NCBI GenBank assembly: GCA_965198875.1 | Contig: CBDAPU010000001.1 | Span: 372,001 to 436,000, forward strand | Length of the DNA: 64,000 nucleotides | Origin: CBDAPU01 sp965198875 | GTDB lineage: Bacteria > Pseudomonadota > Gammaproteobacteria > Eutrophobiales > Eutrophobiaceae | Reading direction: 5' to 3' | Shown: one piece after another, positions 7,780 through 15,999 of the stretch | How the letters are laid out: each line of letters starts with the position of its first letter | Position numbering within the stretch: position 1 is the first letter of the stretch | The notes under the pieces: generated by a model | Database searches by the model: none | Seen by the model: only the letters and a program-made list of their open reading frames with translations | Told to the model about the DNA's origin: nothing | Program-made: the position numbers and the translations under genes

Positions 7780-8266
7780 TGGCTTACTTGCTGGATGCCA
7801 ATATCTTTATACAAGCCAGCAACGTGCATTATGGCTTCGATTTTTGCCCTGCCTTTTGGCAATGGCTGGATAAGAGTAATACCCTGGGTACGGTGTTAAG
7901 CATCAGGCAGGTTCAGGATGAACTTGCTCAAGGAAATGATGAGCTTGCGGATTGGGCAAAAACAAAAGGAAAGACTTTTTGCAAGGACACGGACGAAGCC
8001 ATATTCTCCAAATTGTCGGAAGTCGCCACATGGATACAATCAAAAAATTATGAACCTTCTGCCATCGCTACTTTTCGCAGGTGGCAGATGACTATTTGAC
8101 TGCCTATGCACTGGCGCATGGACATACGCTCGTGACCCATGAAGTGCCCGCTGACACAACGAAGAAAATAAACATTCCAAACCTGTGTTTAGGGCTGGGC
8201 ATAGCCCGGATTAACCCCTACCAAATGTTGCGGCGTGAAAATGTAAAGTTTGTGCTTGGAAATTAA
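7779..8266 (+). pseudogene. DUF4411 family toxin-like gene with one frameshift
   Basis: From ATG 7779 the frame reads MAYLLDANIFIQASNVHYGF, a PIN-like start with an early aspartate, and continues to 8099. The expected rest, FSQVADDYLTAYALAHGHT then VVTHE-like LVTHEVPAD and NPYQMLRRE, runs in the next frame to 8266. Adding one T to the TTTT run at about 8068-8071 would restore a protein of about 162 residues, the normal size. DUF4411 proteins are the presumed toxin partner of ImmA/IrrE antitoxins, so the loss of both halves is consistent. A homopolymer sequencing error is the main alternative. Confidence 0.75.
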
Positions 8267-8272
8267 CTGTAT

Positions 8273-8803
8273 ATGGAATTTCGTATCTCTGATTCATTCA
8301 CCGACAGTCTGGCGAAACTGACCAGCGATGAGCAGAAGGCAGTCAAAACCACCGCGTTCGATTTACAGATGAACCCGCAGAAGCCCGGGCACAGTTTTCA
8401 TAAGCTGGAGCGGGCGCAGGATCAAAACTTTTGGTCAGTGCGGGTGAATCGCGATATTCGCATCATTGTGCATCGGGCAAAATCCAGTTTGCTGCTCTGC
8501 TATGTCAATCACCATGATGACGCTTACCACTGGGCAGAGAGGCGCAAGCTGGAAACCCACCCCAGAACAGGGGCGGCGCAACTGGTTGAGATACGCGAGC
8601 GGGTTGAAGAGGTTCGTGTGCCCTACTACGTCCATGTTGAGACGGCCCCGCCGCCTAAACCCTTGCTGTTTGAGAGGTTCGATGATGAGCAGCTACTTGG
8701 CCACGGTGTGCCGCCCGAATGGCTGGCGGAAAACCACCCCGACGCAGGGGTCGGTCTGCCGTCAACTCCTTGTAAACTTTTTCTATCATCAGACAGACGG
8801 TGA
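8273..8803 (+). pseudogene. Truncated RelE-like/UvrD helicase fusion
   Basis: The first 100 residues (MEFRISDSFTDSLAKLTSDE, NFWSVRVNRDIRIIVHR, LLLCYVNHHDDAYHWAERRK) form a RelE/ParE-like domain. The next part, GAAQLVEIRERVEEV and GHGVPPEWL, matches the linker of a known family in which this domain precedes a UvrD-type superfamily 1 helicase. Homology ends near 8745 and 16 unrelated residues follow. The whole helicase is missing. As it stands it could still encode a RelE-like protein of 176 residues, so residual activity cannot be excluded. It starts 6 nt after the DUF4411 frame. Confidence 0.7.
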
Positions 8804-8829
8804 TGATACGCTCTTCCTGATAAATAAGG

Positions 8830-8845
8830 CGCCCTCCTTCGGGCG
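8830..8845 (+). terminator. Weak possible terminator hairpin
   Basis: CGCCC, a 6-nt loop TCCTTC, then GGGCG, 27 nt after the truncated gene's stop codon. Only a mixed GGTTAATATCCTTT follows instead of a clean T run, so this is a weak candidate. Confidence 0.3.
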
Positions 8846-8886
8846 GGTTAATATCCTTTAACCTATGGAATCACCCTTGAGGTTCA

Positions 8887-9523
8887 ATGAAAAGTGCTAA
8901 AAAGAGTGGAGAATTGGGTATAAGTACAATGTCGAAATTCGGTCTGGAATTATCAGCTATAGTAATCTCACTTGCGTCCCTTGGTGTCGCTTTTAAGGCT
9001 AGGCGTGACACAAGAAAGATGTCTACCAGCGACTTTCAGGTGTCAGAGCAGGTAAAGAAAGACCTCGCGCATTTGACCGCGGCGCTGGATGCATTGGTTT
9101 ATGGATGCATTGGTTTATAAAGGCGCCCTTTCGACGCAACTTGCCTCAGGTCAGACACCCTACGACATCAGGCCCGAACAGGCGCTCATACAGGATTTTT
9201 TTGCCGGAACAACAACGCTGCCTGTTCGTGCTTTGCTCGCAAAAAAGAGCGTAGCGGCAGGAGAGGGGATAGGCGAACCCTGGCGAGTGTTTTTCATTTA
9301 TCTCGCGGAAATTTTAGGCACCGATGACCCTCAAAGCGCGGCGCACACGGCTGTGAAGGTTCAAAAGCTGATGGCCGGATTGAAGGAAAGCGATATACAA
9401 GAACTCGCCAGGGAAATGTCAGACCTGCCGGGGATGCTTGCGACAATCCCAACTAGCAGAAGTCAGGACCCAATTATCGCAGCAATGTGGCGTATTGCCC
9501 AGGAGGATGAAGTAGATCCTTGA
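8887..9523 (+). pseudogene. Unknown membrane-anchored protein broken by 16-bp duplication
   Basis: Two frames, 8887-9120 and 9089-9523, become one of about 206 residues if one copy of a tandem 16-bp duplication at 9087-9118 is removed; the join then reads AALDALVYKGALSTQLASG. The N-terminal half has one membrane segment (LELSAIVISLASLGVAFKAR) followed by a basic and then a coiled-coil-like stretch. The C-terminal half is helical and soluble. I do not recognise the family. A signal-anchored cytoplasmic domain fits many toxin-antitoxin or phage-defence accessory proteins, but that is only context. Confidence 0.6.
9087..9118 (+). repeat. 16-bp perfect tandem duplication
   Basis: GGATGCATTGGTTTAT occurs twice head to tail at 9087-9102 and 9103-9118. 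Sixteen is not a multiple of three, so the duplication shifts the reading frame of the surrounding gene. The two copies are identical, which implies a recent event or slippage that could reverse. Confidence 0.95.
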
Positions 9524-9539
9524 TGAGTTTCACCGATTC

Positions 9540-9737
9540 ATGCAGTTTCTGCGCGAAACAAAACGGGTTCAGGACCATGATCTTGATCTTTTTTGGGCCG
9601 TCGATGCTGGAGATACTGAATTGCTTAATTCCAGCATCGCTTCAGGCGCAAACCTGAAGGTGACGGACAGAGAAATTCTTGATCGATACGCATCAGAGCT
9701 TGAAGAATTCAGAGCGCAGCGGTCTGCGGATAACTGA
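9540..9737 (+). CDS. Small hypothetical protein, ankyrin-like segment
   Basis: A 65-residue frame containing DLFWAVDAGDTELLNSSIASGANLKVTD, which resembles a single ankyrin repeat (xxLxxAVxxGDxxxLxxxIxxGAN). It is followed by an acidic helical tail. There is no good ribosome site before ATG 9540. It may be a fragment of a larger ankyrin protein or continue the decayed neighbour. Low certainty that it is expressed. Confidence 0.4.
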   Translation: MQFLRETKRVQDHDLDLFWAVDAGDTELLNSSIASGANLKVTDREILDRYASELEEFRAQRSADN

Positions 9738-10022
9738 ACCAAATCCGACAGTTGTAGAGCCAACAGCACCAAGGACAGCGTCAATAGAGACGTTAAGCCC
9801 GGGGACGGCTTTGAAAATATTTCTGTGCAACAGCCCACCAGTGCCACGCTGGCGGCCCGGAACACCTACCCCCTGCCCGCATCAGCCGCAACAGAGTGTT
9901 CAGGGGACGGGACTGGCCGAGCCCGGGTAAACCAAAGATCAGAATGACATCGATCTCTGATCCATCCTTATGAGTGCTGTTTGTCATCGGGAGGGCGAGC
10001 GCTTGCAGTGGCGCCGGCTCGC
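9738..10022. other. Stretch with no firm gene
   Basis: A minus-strand frame of 77 residues (10026 down to 9793) begins with an ATGA overlap on the GNAT stop codon and starts MSEPAPLQALALPMTN. The coupling is suggestive but the protein is unrecognised and its end looks like random sequence. It may be a truncated gene. Confidence 0.25.
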
Positions 10023-10568
10023 TCATGGTTTCCCGGCCAGCGGTTTTTCCATGCGGAGCAGCGGTATCTCTACGCCCCGTGATGTCGTGCCGACAAAATA
10101 TTCTTTCCTGATATAGCCGCACGTGCTGTAAAGAGGCTCGCCGGCCAGGGTGGCGGCCACTGTCGCCCTGCGGTAACCATGCTGTATGGCGGCCTGCTCA
10201 CAGAGCTGCAGGATCATGCGTCCTATGCCACGATGGGTCCAGTCCGGGTGGGTGTACATGGCGCGGATACGGGCGGCATCCCTGCCCGGTTTTAAAGGGG
10301 AAGCGTCACGTCCGGGGGTGTGATCGGCGCCATAAAAGCTGGTGCGATAACTCCAGCCGCCACAGCCGACAAGGATGTCGTCGGCTTCCACGACAAAATA
10401 GCTGCGGTCCGCAATCAGCCAGGTGTCCAGTCCCATCAGTTCAAACGATGCGGCCACCTGTGCATCGCTCAGAAATGGCCGCTGGAGTTCCCCGATGGCT
10501 CTGTGCATCAGGCTCTTGATCGCAGGCATGTCCTGTTCTGTTGCTATCCTGTGGGCGAAGGCCGTCAT
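10023..10568 (-). CDS. GNAT family N-acetyltransferase
   Basis: A 181-residue acetyltransferase using acetyl-CoA; the substrate is unknown. The acetyl-CoA pyrophosphate loop is visible as HRGIGRMIL (R-G-x-G-x pattern, about residues 123-131), preceded by the strand IRAMYTHPDW and followed by the C-terminal ATVAATLAGEPLYSTCGY block typical of the fold. The N-terminus MTAFAHRIATEQDMPAI is the usual GNAT opening. It lies 70 nt beyond the hsdR stop codon and in the same direction, so it may be read from the hsd operon, though it is more likely an independent passenger. Confidence 0.85.
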   Translation of the reverse strand: MTAFAHRIATEQDMPAIKSLMHRAIGELQRPFLSDAQVAASFELMGLDTWLIADRSYFVVEADDILVGCGGWSYRTSFYGADHTPGRDASPLKPGRDAARIRAMYTHPDWTHRGIGRMILQLCEQAAIQHGYRRATVAATLAGEPLYSTCGYIRKEYFVGTTSRGVEIPLLRMEKPLAGKP

Positions 10569-10638
10569 CTGTTCTGGGTCCCTCGTGGTGCCTGATCACA
10601 ATGCCGGGAAAGAGGAGTGCCCGGTCGGCGCCTCTTTT

Positions 10639-13600
10639 TCAAAGGTCCCCACCCACGCCCTTAAACTTTTCCACAAACGCTGAAATCTTTTGAAACACAT
10701 GCTGTTTTCTGGACAGATACTGCGGGTTTAGCGGGCTCATTTTGGGCAGGATGGCATTTAACTCTGTGCCATTATCACTGGCAAATTCGCGCTTGATTGA
10801 AGTGGTGATATAGCGTTTTGCGGCATCGCTATTAAGGTTCTCTGCATCGATGAGTGCCCGGGCTTCGCGCCGTTTTTGTGCTTGTGCGAATCTGTAGAAG
10901 GCATCAAGCACACTGGCTTTGTCGCCGATCTGATCAAGCTCGGTTTGATGAAGAAAATCAACCAGCAGGCTCTCTTTGGCGCGATAGCCGATACTGGCGC
11001 GTATCATCCGGCGGGCTTCCTCAATCAGGTCTGATTTATTGCCGGTTTGCCTGTTGCGCTCAAAGATCAGTTCCAGAATATAGTCCAGATTAATCTCCTG
11101 CGATTTAAGCAGGTCCACCTCAAACACCACATCATCCCAACTGATGGTGGACTGCGCCTTATCGGTGGCGGCTTGCTGGCGGCGCAGCCACTCGCGAATA
11201 TCGTTGTAGGTGGAGCGGTAATCCTGGATCTGCCGTTCAGTGGGCAGGGTGATTTTCTGCAGTGTGGCAAAATCATCATCAGTCAAATGGTGCTCCCGCT
11301 TAAATGTCCGCACTGCCTCTGCATCATTAACATCCATGTGTTGCAGGGCCTGCAGGCTGGTAAACTCGTCGTAGTTTTGCAGTATGTTCTCCACGCGCAG
11401 ATACTCACCAAACAGCGTTGCAAAGGCTTTTTTGTCGGCCTCTTCTGCAATCGCTGCGGGGTCGGGAAAGTGTTGCTGCAACGCCGCCGCCACATCGATA
11501 AAACCGCGCCGCGCCTCGCCGGTCATGGTATCGGTGAAGCCTTCCATGTATTCCCTGTAACTTTTCTCCAGCACCACATTTTTGGTGTTCTGATCGCCAA
11601 ACAGGGCAATCGCCTCGATGGTGGCCTGCTCCAGGTCGCGGAAGGTGACGATATTGCCAAAGGTTTTGGTGGCGTCATAAATACGATTGGTGCGCGAATA
11701 CGCCTGTATCAGGCCGTGGTAGCGCAGGTTTTTATCGACAAACAGGGTGTTGAGCCTCGGTGCATCAAAGCCGGTCAGGAACATGCCAACAACAATCAGC
11801 AGGTCTATTTTCTCTTCCGGTTTTAATGGATTGCCGTGACTGTCTTCCCCCTTTACCCGCTTTGCCAAATCACGGTAATAGTCCTGGAAACCAAGGCTAT
11901 CCACACTGAAATTGGCTTTAAAGAAGTGGTTATAATCGGCAATGGCTGCGCTCAAAAACTCCTTGGCGCTGCTGTTCATGGCCGATACCTCAAAGCTCTC
12001 GTCCTGAATATGGCCAATCGCATTTGGCGCTTCATTGGCTGCGAATGAGAAGATGGTGGCGATTTTCAGCGGCTTGTCACTGTCTGCCTGTAATTTGTTC
12101 AGCGTCTCATAATACAGCTTGGCGGCATCGATGCTGCTCACAGCAAACATCGCATTAAACCCTTGATGGCCACCTTGCAGGCGATGGGTTTTATGGCGAT
12201 AGTGATGCAGAATGTAGCGGCATATTTCCTCGACACGCTGCGGGTGCAGCAAGGCATTTTTATTTTCCGCTGCATTGAGCTTGACCACATCCTGTTCGGT
12301 TTCAATAGCCTTAAACTGTGGACGCACATCGTTATAGTCGACCTTGAATTTCAGCACTTTCTCGTCACGAATGGCATCGGTGATGACATAGGCGTGCAAT
12401 TCGGCACCAAACACGCTGGCGGTGGTGTCTGCGCCGAGGGCGTTATCGGGGAAAATCGGGGTGCCGGTAAAGCCAAACTGATAAAACCGCTTGAACCGCT
12501 TCTTCAGGTTTTTCTGTGCCTCGCCAAACTGGCTGCGGTGACATTCATCGAAAATAAAAACGACTTGTTGGTGATAGACAGACAGGTCGTTCTCACTTTT
12601 GATCAGATTATTGAGTTTTTGAATTGTTGTGACGATGATTTTGTTGTCGTCTTTCGCTATGTTGCGTTTCAGCCCGGCTGTGCTGCTGGAGCCATTGACA
12701 CTGTCCGGTGAGAAACGCTGGTATTCTTTCATGGTCTGGTCATCAAGGTCTTTACGGTCCACCACAAACAACACCTTGTCGATAAAATCCAGTTCGGTCG
12801 CCAGGCGCGCCGCCTTGAAGCTGGTCAGGGTTTTGCCGGAGCCTGTGGTGTGCCAGATATAGCCGCCGCTTTCCGGCTTGCTCCAGTTTTTCGCCTCATG
12901 GGAGCTGGTTATTTTCCACAATAGGCGCTCGGTGGCGGCAATCTGGTAGGGGCGCATCACCAGCAGGGTATTGTTCGAATCGAAAACAGAATAGTGCAGC
13001 AGCACAGTCAGCAGGGTGTTTTTCTGAAAAAAGGTGGCGGTAAAATCCTTGAGGTCTTTGATCGGGCTGTTGTCGCTCTTCGCCCAGTGCATGGTGAAAT
13101 CAAAACTGTTTTTATGGCGTTTCGTGGTGTTGGCAAAATAGCGGGTGTCGGTACCGTTAGAGATCACAAACAGTTGTAGATATTTATACAGCGAGTTGTC
13201 GCTATTGAAACTTTCCTTGCTGTAGCGGTGAATCTGGTTAAACGCCTCATGAATCGCAACGCCGCGCTTTTTCAGCTCAATCTGCACCAGCGGCAGGCCG
13301 TTGACCAGAAGGGTGACGTCATAGCGGTTGGTGTGGAGGCCGGTCTGCTCAAACTGCCTGATCACCTGCACCTTGTTGCGGGCAACGGTCTTTTTATCCA
13401 GCAGGTAGATGTTTTGAATGCGGCCATCGTCAAACACAAAATCATGAATATAGTCATCGTGAATCTTGCGGGTTTTATCGGTGATGCCGTCATTGGGTCT
13501 GTCGAGCCAGGTGTCGACAAAACGCCGCCACTCATCATCAGAAAACGTCACGTCATTCAGGGTTTGCAGTTGCACACGCACATTGGCCAGCATGGCCTCG

Positions 13601-13773
13601 GGATTAGTGAGGGCTGGCAGAAACTCATAGCCCTGGCTGACCAGATCCCGGACAAGCTCCCCTTCCAGGTCCGCCTCGCTCTGGTAGCTTTCCGCGACTG
13701 ACCATGCCCTGATATAGGTATTCAGCACGATAAAGCTGTTCGTCTCGGCAATGGGTTTTGTTTGCTCAGTCAT
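10639..13773 (-). CDS. hsdR: Type I restriction enzyme R subunit (HsdR)
   Basis: A 1044-residue motor and nuclease subunit of a type I R-M complex, which translocates DNA and cuts at a distance when the target is unmethylated. An N-terminal PD-(D/E)xK nuclease is seen (Asp152, then Glu166 and Lys168 in VQIELKKRG). The helicase motor has Walker A TTGSGKT (309-315), DECH (409-412) and FTGTP (435-439), with motif VI-like LIQAYSRTNR later. The start MTEQTKPIAE at 13773 overlaps the hsdS stop by 8 nt; the longer frame from 13890 lies within hsdS and is not used. The reading frame is intact. Confidence 0.93.
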   Translation of the reverse strand: MTEQTKPIAETNSFIVLNTYIRAWSVAESYQSEADLEGELVRDLVSQGYEFLPALTNPEAMLANVRVQLQTLNDVTFSDDEWRRFVDTWLDRPNDGITDKTRKIHDDYIHDFVFDDGRIQNIYLLDKKTVARNKVQVIRQFEQTGLHTNRYDVTLLVNGLPLVQIELKKRGVAIHEAFNQIHRYSKESFNSDNSLYKYLQLFVISNGTDTRYFANTTKRHKNSFDFTMHWAKSDNSPIKDLKDFTATFFQKNTLLTVLLHYSVFDSNNTLLVMRPYQIAATERLLWKITSSHEAKNWSKPESGGYIWHTTGSGKTLTSFKAARLATELDFIDKVLFVVDRKDLDDQTMKEYQRFSPDSVNGSSSTAGLKRNIAKDDNKIIVTTIQKLNNLIKSENDLSVYHQQVVFIFDECHRSQFGEAQKNLKKRFKRFYQFGFTGTPIFPDNALGADTTASVFGAELHAYVITDAIRDEKVLKFKVDYNDVRPQFKAIETEQDVVKLNAAENKNALLHPQRVEEICRYILHHYRHKTHRLQGGHQGFNAMFAVSSIDAAKLYYETLNKLQADSDKPLKIATIFSFAANEAPNAIGHIQDESFEVSAMNSSAKEFLSAAIADYNHFFKANFSVDSLGFQDYYRDLAKRVKGEDSHGNPLKPEEKIDLLIVVGMFLTGFDAPRLNTLFVDKNLRYHGLIQAYSRTNRIYDATKTFGNIVTFRDLEQATIEAIALFGDQNTKNVVLEKSYREYMEGFTDTMTGEARRGFIDVAAALQQHFPDPAAIAEEADKKAFATLFGEYLRVENILQNYDEFTSLQALQHMDVNDAEAVRTFKREHHLTDDDFATLQKITLPTERQIQDYRSTYNDIREWLRRQQAATDKAQSTISWDDVVFEVDLLKSQEINLDYILELIFERNRQTGNKSDLIEEARRMIRASIGYRAKESLLVDFLHQTELDQIGDKASVLDAFYRFAQAQKRREARALIDAENLNSDAAKRYITTSIKREFASDNGTELNAILPKMSPLNPQYLSRKQHVFQKISAFVEKFKGVGGDL

Positions 13774-15025
13774 GTCTCTCCTTCTCTGATTTGGGAAAGT
13801 CCAGCAACTGGTCGCGGTAGTGTTCATATTGCTTCCGGCGCAACTCAATTTCACGGGGCAAACCTTCGCTGATGGAATTGGTGAGCGCATGAAACTTGTC
13901 TAGAATGGAAACGATGCGGGCCTGCTCGGAAAGGGGGAGAATGGGGACCAGCATTAGCTCCATAGTACTCTTTCGAATCGAGGGAATAGCTCCAGAGTCA
14001 TTCGCCAACGTGCTCAAATCAACCATCTGCATCCAGTAGAAGAGAAAGCGGGAGGAAATAATTTTCTCATTCGGGATTAAACCCATTACATTGTTATCAT
14101 AAACGGACGGTATAGACAGGAGGCGCTTCTTGTTTGTAGCTATTGCGGCCCCAATTTTAGGAAATATTATAGCTCCCGCAGATACTGGCGAAATCCCCAG
14201 CTTCTTCGCTACTGCAGAATCAATATAGTTATTGGCTAAATTCATCGTTGTTTCATTCCCGACAAGATTCATGTCGCTGACTTTGTAGAATGGATAGTGG
14301 CCTTCTGCTTGCCCCTGATAGGCTTTTGGGAACCCCTGCCCGCTTCGGACTTCAGCCACATTCCCCAACGATTTCCATTTCACATCTGCATCATCGGAAA
14401 AAGTGAGCAACTGCTCCCGATAATAGTTGTATTGTTTTCTCCGTGCGCTAAGCTCGGTTGTCAGCTCGGTTGTCATGGCGGTAAATGCGTCCAGTATGCG
14501 GACAATCTCCGCCTGAATGGCCAGGGACTTTGCCGGGTTGTCCGGGCAGGGAATGGGGATGCGGAATTTCCGAAAACCTGCCATGTCCACAGACGCAAAG
14601 CTGGATACTGTTGTATTCTTTTTGCACCAATCTGCAAGTAAAAAACCGTAATAATAAAGGTATTTAATATTCAGTTTTTCTGCATATTTCTCTTTCACAC
14701 TTAAATTTGTGAACCTTTGATTGGCTAAATGTGGAACAGTGATGAGAGCGTGTTCACCAATTGTTGCCGAGGTTGCAATAATTATGGAATTTTCAGGAAA
14801 GAGTTTTCCCCTTTTAACAGCACTTTCAGTGATTTTCTGAAGAGAGCTATCAAGTATCTGACCATTTTGACGAATGTCATCCATTCTGAACCAGGGAATT
14901 TTCCCATCTTCCCAAAACTCTTTTTTTGATTTAGAAGGCGTATACCCGTTTTTCAGGTGAAATAATTCTGCAATGGGCACCCACGTCACCTCGGCGCCAT
15001 CCAACAGTTTCTCTAAAAAACGCAT
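13766..15025 (-). CDS. hsdS: Type I restriction specificity subunit (HsdS)
   Basis: A 419-residue DNA-recognition subunit with two target recognition domains. The first begins WVPIAELFHLKNGYTPSKSK and ends near IPIPCPDNPAKSLAIQAEIV. The central conserved helix ILDAFTAMTTELTTEL and RRKQYNYYREQLL separates it from the second domain, which starts WKSLGNVAEVRSGQGF. A second copy of the helix (ILDKFHALT, ELRRKQYEHYRDQLL) closes the protein. Both halves carry full TRDs, so a bipartite target is expected. It directly precedes hsdR and is separated from hsdM by a toxin-antitoxin pair. Confidence 0.93.
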   Translation of the reverse strand: MRFLEKLLDGAEVTWVPIAELFHLKNGYTPSKSKKEFWEDGKIPWFRMDDIRQNGQILDSSLQKITESAVKRGKLFPENSIIIATSATIGEHALITVPHLANQRFTNLSVKEKYAEKLNIKYLYYYGFLLADWCKKNTTVSSFASVDMAGFRKFRIPIPCPDNPAKSLAIQAEIVRILDAFTAMTTELTTELSARRKQYNYYREQLLTFSDDADVKWKSLGNVAEVRSGQGFPKAYQGQAEGHYPFYKVSDMNLVGNETTMNLANNYIDSAVAKKLGISPVSAGAIIFPKIGAAIATNKKRLLSIPSVYDNNVMGLIPNEKIISSRFLFYWMQMVDLSTLANDSGAIPSIRKSTMELMLVPILPLSEQARIVSILDKFHALTNSISEGLPREIELRRKQYEHYRDQLLDFPKSEKERHD

Positions 15026-15109
15026 GTCTTTCGCTTCTTAATTCTTTGTTTCAACCGTTCACGCTTATCCTGGCAAGCTCCACCTATCACCGAGCCACCT
15101 GCCACTGAA

Positions 15110-15246
15110 CCACCCCGTCAGACTTCGTCTGCCACCCCTCCAAAGGAGGGGAATGGGCGGGCATCGAACCGCTCTTCCAACACCTCGTAGGAGGGAAATA
15201 GGAGGAAGTCGAACCGCTTTTTCAGTACCTCGTAAGAGGGGAATGT
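15110..15246. repeat. Hairpin repeat unit and degenerate 45-bp tandem repeat
   Basis: A unit starting CCACCCCG and ending CCCCTCC AAA GGAGGGG AATGGG occupies 15110-15157; its core is a 7-bp perfect palindrome. It is followed by two degenerate copies of a 45-bp unit, each containing TCGAACCGCT (15164 and 15209) and a decayed CTCGTA(G/A)GAGGG. A second copy of the first unit lies at 16072-16115. These look like a dispersed intergenic repeat. Confidence 0.7.
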
Positions 15247-15292
15247 TGTGTTCTGTGGTTTTTTCGGGAAGTTCAGCAGTTAAACCCGCACT

Positions 15293-15721
15293 TCAATCCT
15301 TTAAATAAAGTGGCACTTCAGCCTTCTTTGCTGCTTTCAACAAGTTTTTATCCAGGGTTGCCAGTGGCAATCCTTCCCGTATGACCAACTCCAAATAGGA
15401 GGCATCATAGCTACTTAGCCGGTACGACCTGGCAAGGCTCAGTATCCGGCCAAATGCCTGCTGGGCGGTTAGTGGGTCAACCTGAATGGGCAGCTTCTCA
15501 AGCTGAGATACAAACCGCTCAACGTCACCTATTGATAACTCGCCGCGTTTTTCCGCACTTAAAAGCACGTTGGTCGCTTCCAGGTGCCACAGGTGAGGAA
15601 CCAGCGCTTCACAGTCAACCATGCCTTGCAGCACTTTGTTGGCATACGATTGGTCGGCTTTTTTCCGGGTTGATAACAGCCAGCGCATGGCAACAGAGTT
15701 ATCTAATACAAACTTAATCAT
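15293..15721 (-). CDS. PIN-domain toxin (VapC family)
   Basis: A 142-residue PIN ribonuclease of the VapC type. The acidic residues expected at the metal site are visible: Asp7 in FVLDNSVAMRWL, Glu48 or so in LWHLEATNVLL, and the aspartates in SSYDASYLEL and PLATLDKNLL. It overlaps the antitoxin stop codon by 4 nt (ATGA), the usual coupled layout. The pair lies between hsdM and hsdS, in the same direction, so it could be transcribed with the restriction operon. The frame is complete. Confidence 0.9.
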   Translation of the reverse strand: MIKFVLDNSVAMRWLLSTRKKADQSYANKVLQGMVDCEALVPHLWHLEATNVLLSAEKRGELSIGDVERFVSQLEKLPIQVDPLTAQQAFGRILSLARSYRLSSYDASYLELVIREGLPLATLDKNLLKAAKKAEVPLYLKD

Positions 15722-15957
15722 TTGCGGCCTTCATTCCGAAGCTCTACCAATGCCGAATCGGAAACAGCGTGCTTCCTTGCAGCCATGATGTTGTCGATTG
15801 CGGCCTGTGTTTTTGCCCGGTTAACGCTCTGGCTTGGCATTACGTCAGCAACCGGCACACCTCTGTTGGTTATCGTGAAGGACTCTCCAGCAGCAACGCG
15901 CCGGAGAATTTCAGGCAGTTTGGTTTTGGCGTCGAATGAACCTATTTTTTCACGCAT
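15718..15957 (-). CDS. Phd/YefM-type antitoxin
   Basis: A 79-residue antitoxin partner of the adjacent PIN toxin. The N-terminal Phd/YefM fold is recognisable in IGSFDAKTKLPEILRRV and FTITNRGVPVADVMPS, which form the DNA-binding dimer; the C-terminal helix would neutralise the toxin. Such antitoxins repress their own promoter. The upstream 15958-16030 region contains AACTAGTTTATAAAACTAGT, an imperfect palindrome at about 15980-15999 that would suit an operator. Confidence 0.85.
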   Translation of the reverse strand: MREKIGSFDAKTKLPEILRRVAAGESFTITNRGVPVADVMPSQSVNRAKTQAAIDNIMAARKHAVSDSALVELRNEGRK

Positions 15958-15979
15958 TGCGTTATTCTCTTTCAGAAAT

Positions 15980-15999
15980 CAACTAGTTTATAAAACTAG
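15980..15999. promoter_or_regulatory. Palindrome upstream of the antitoxin, possible operator
   Basis: AACTAGTTTATAAAACTAGT contains ACTAGT on both sides of a TTATAAA-like centre, 23-42 nt upstream of the antitoxin start. Phd/YefM dimers bind short palindromes over their own promoter, so this is a fair operator candidate. The TATAAA centre could be part of a -10 element. Confidence 0.5.

Noticed and set aside
11047..11826. Plus-strand open frame inside hsdR
   Set aside because: Antisense shadow of hsdR; sequence lacks protein family features and hsdR is complete.
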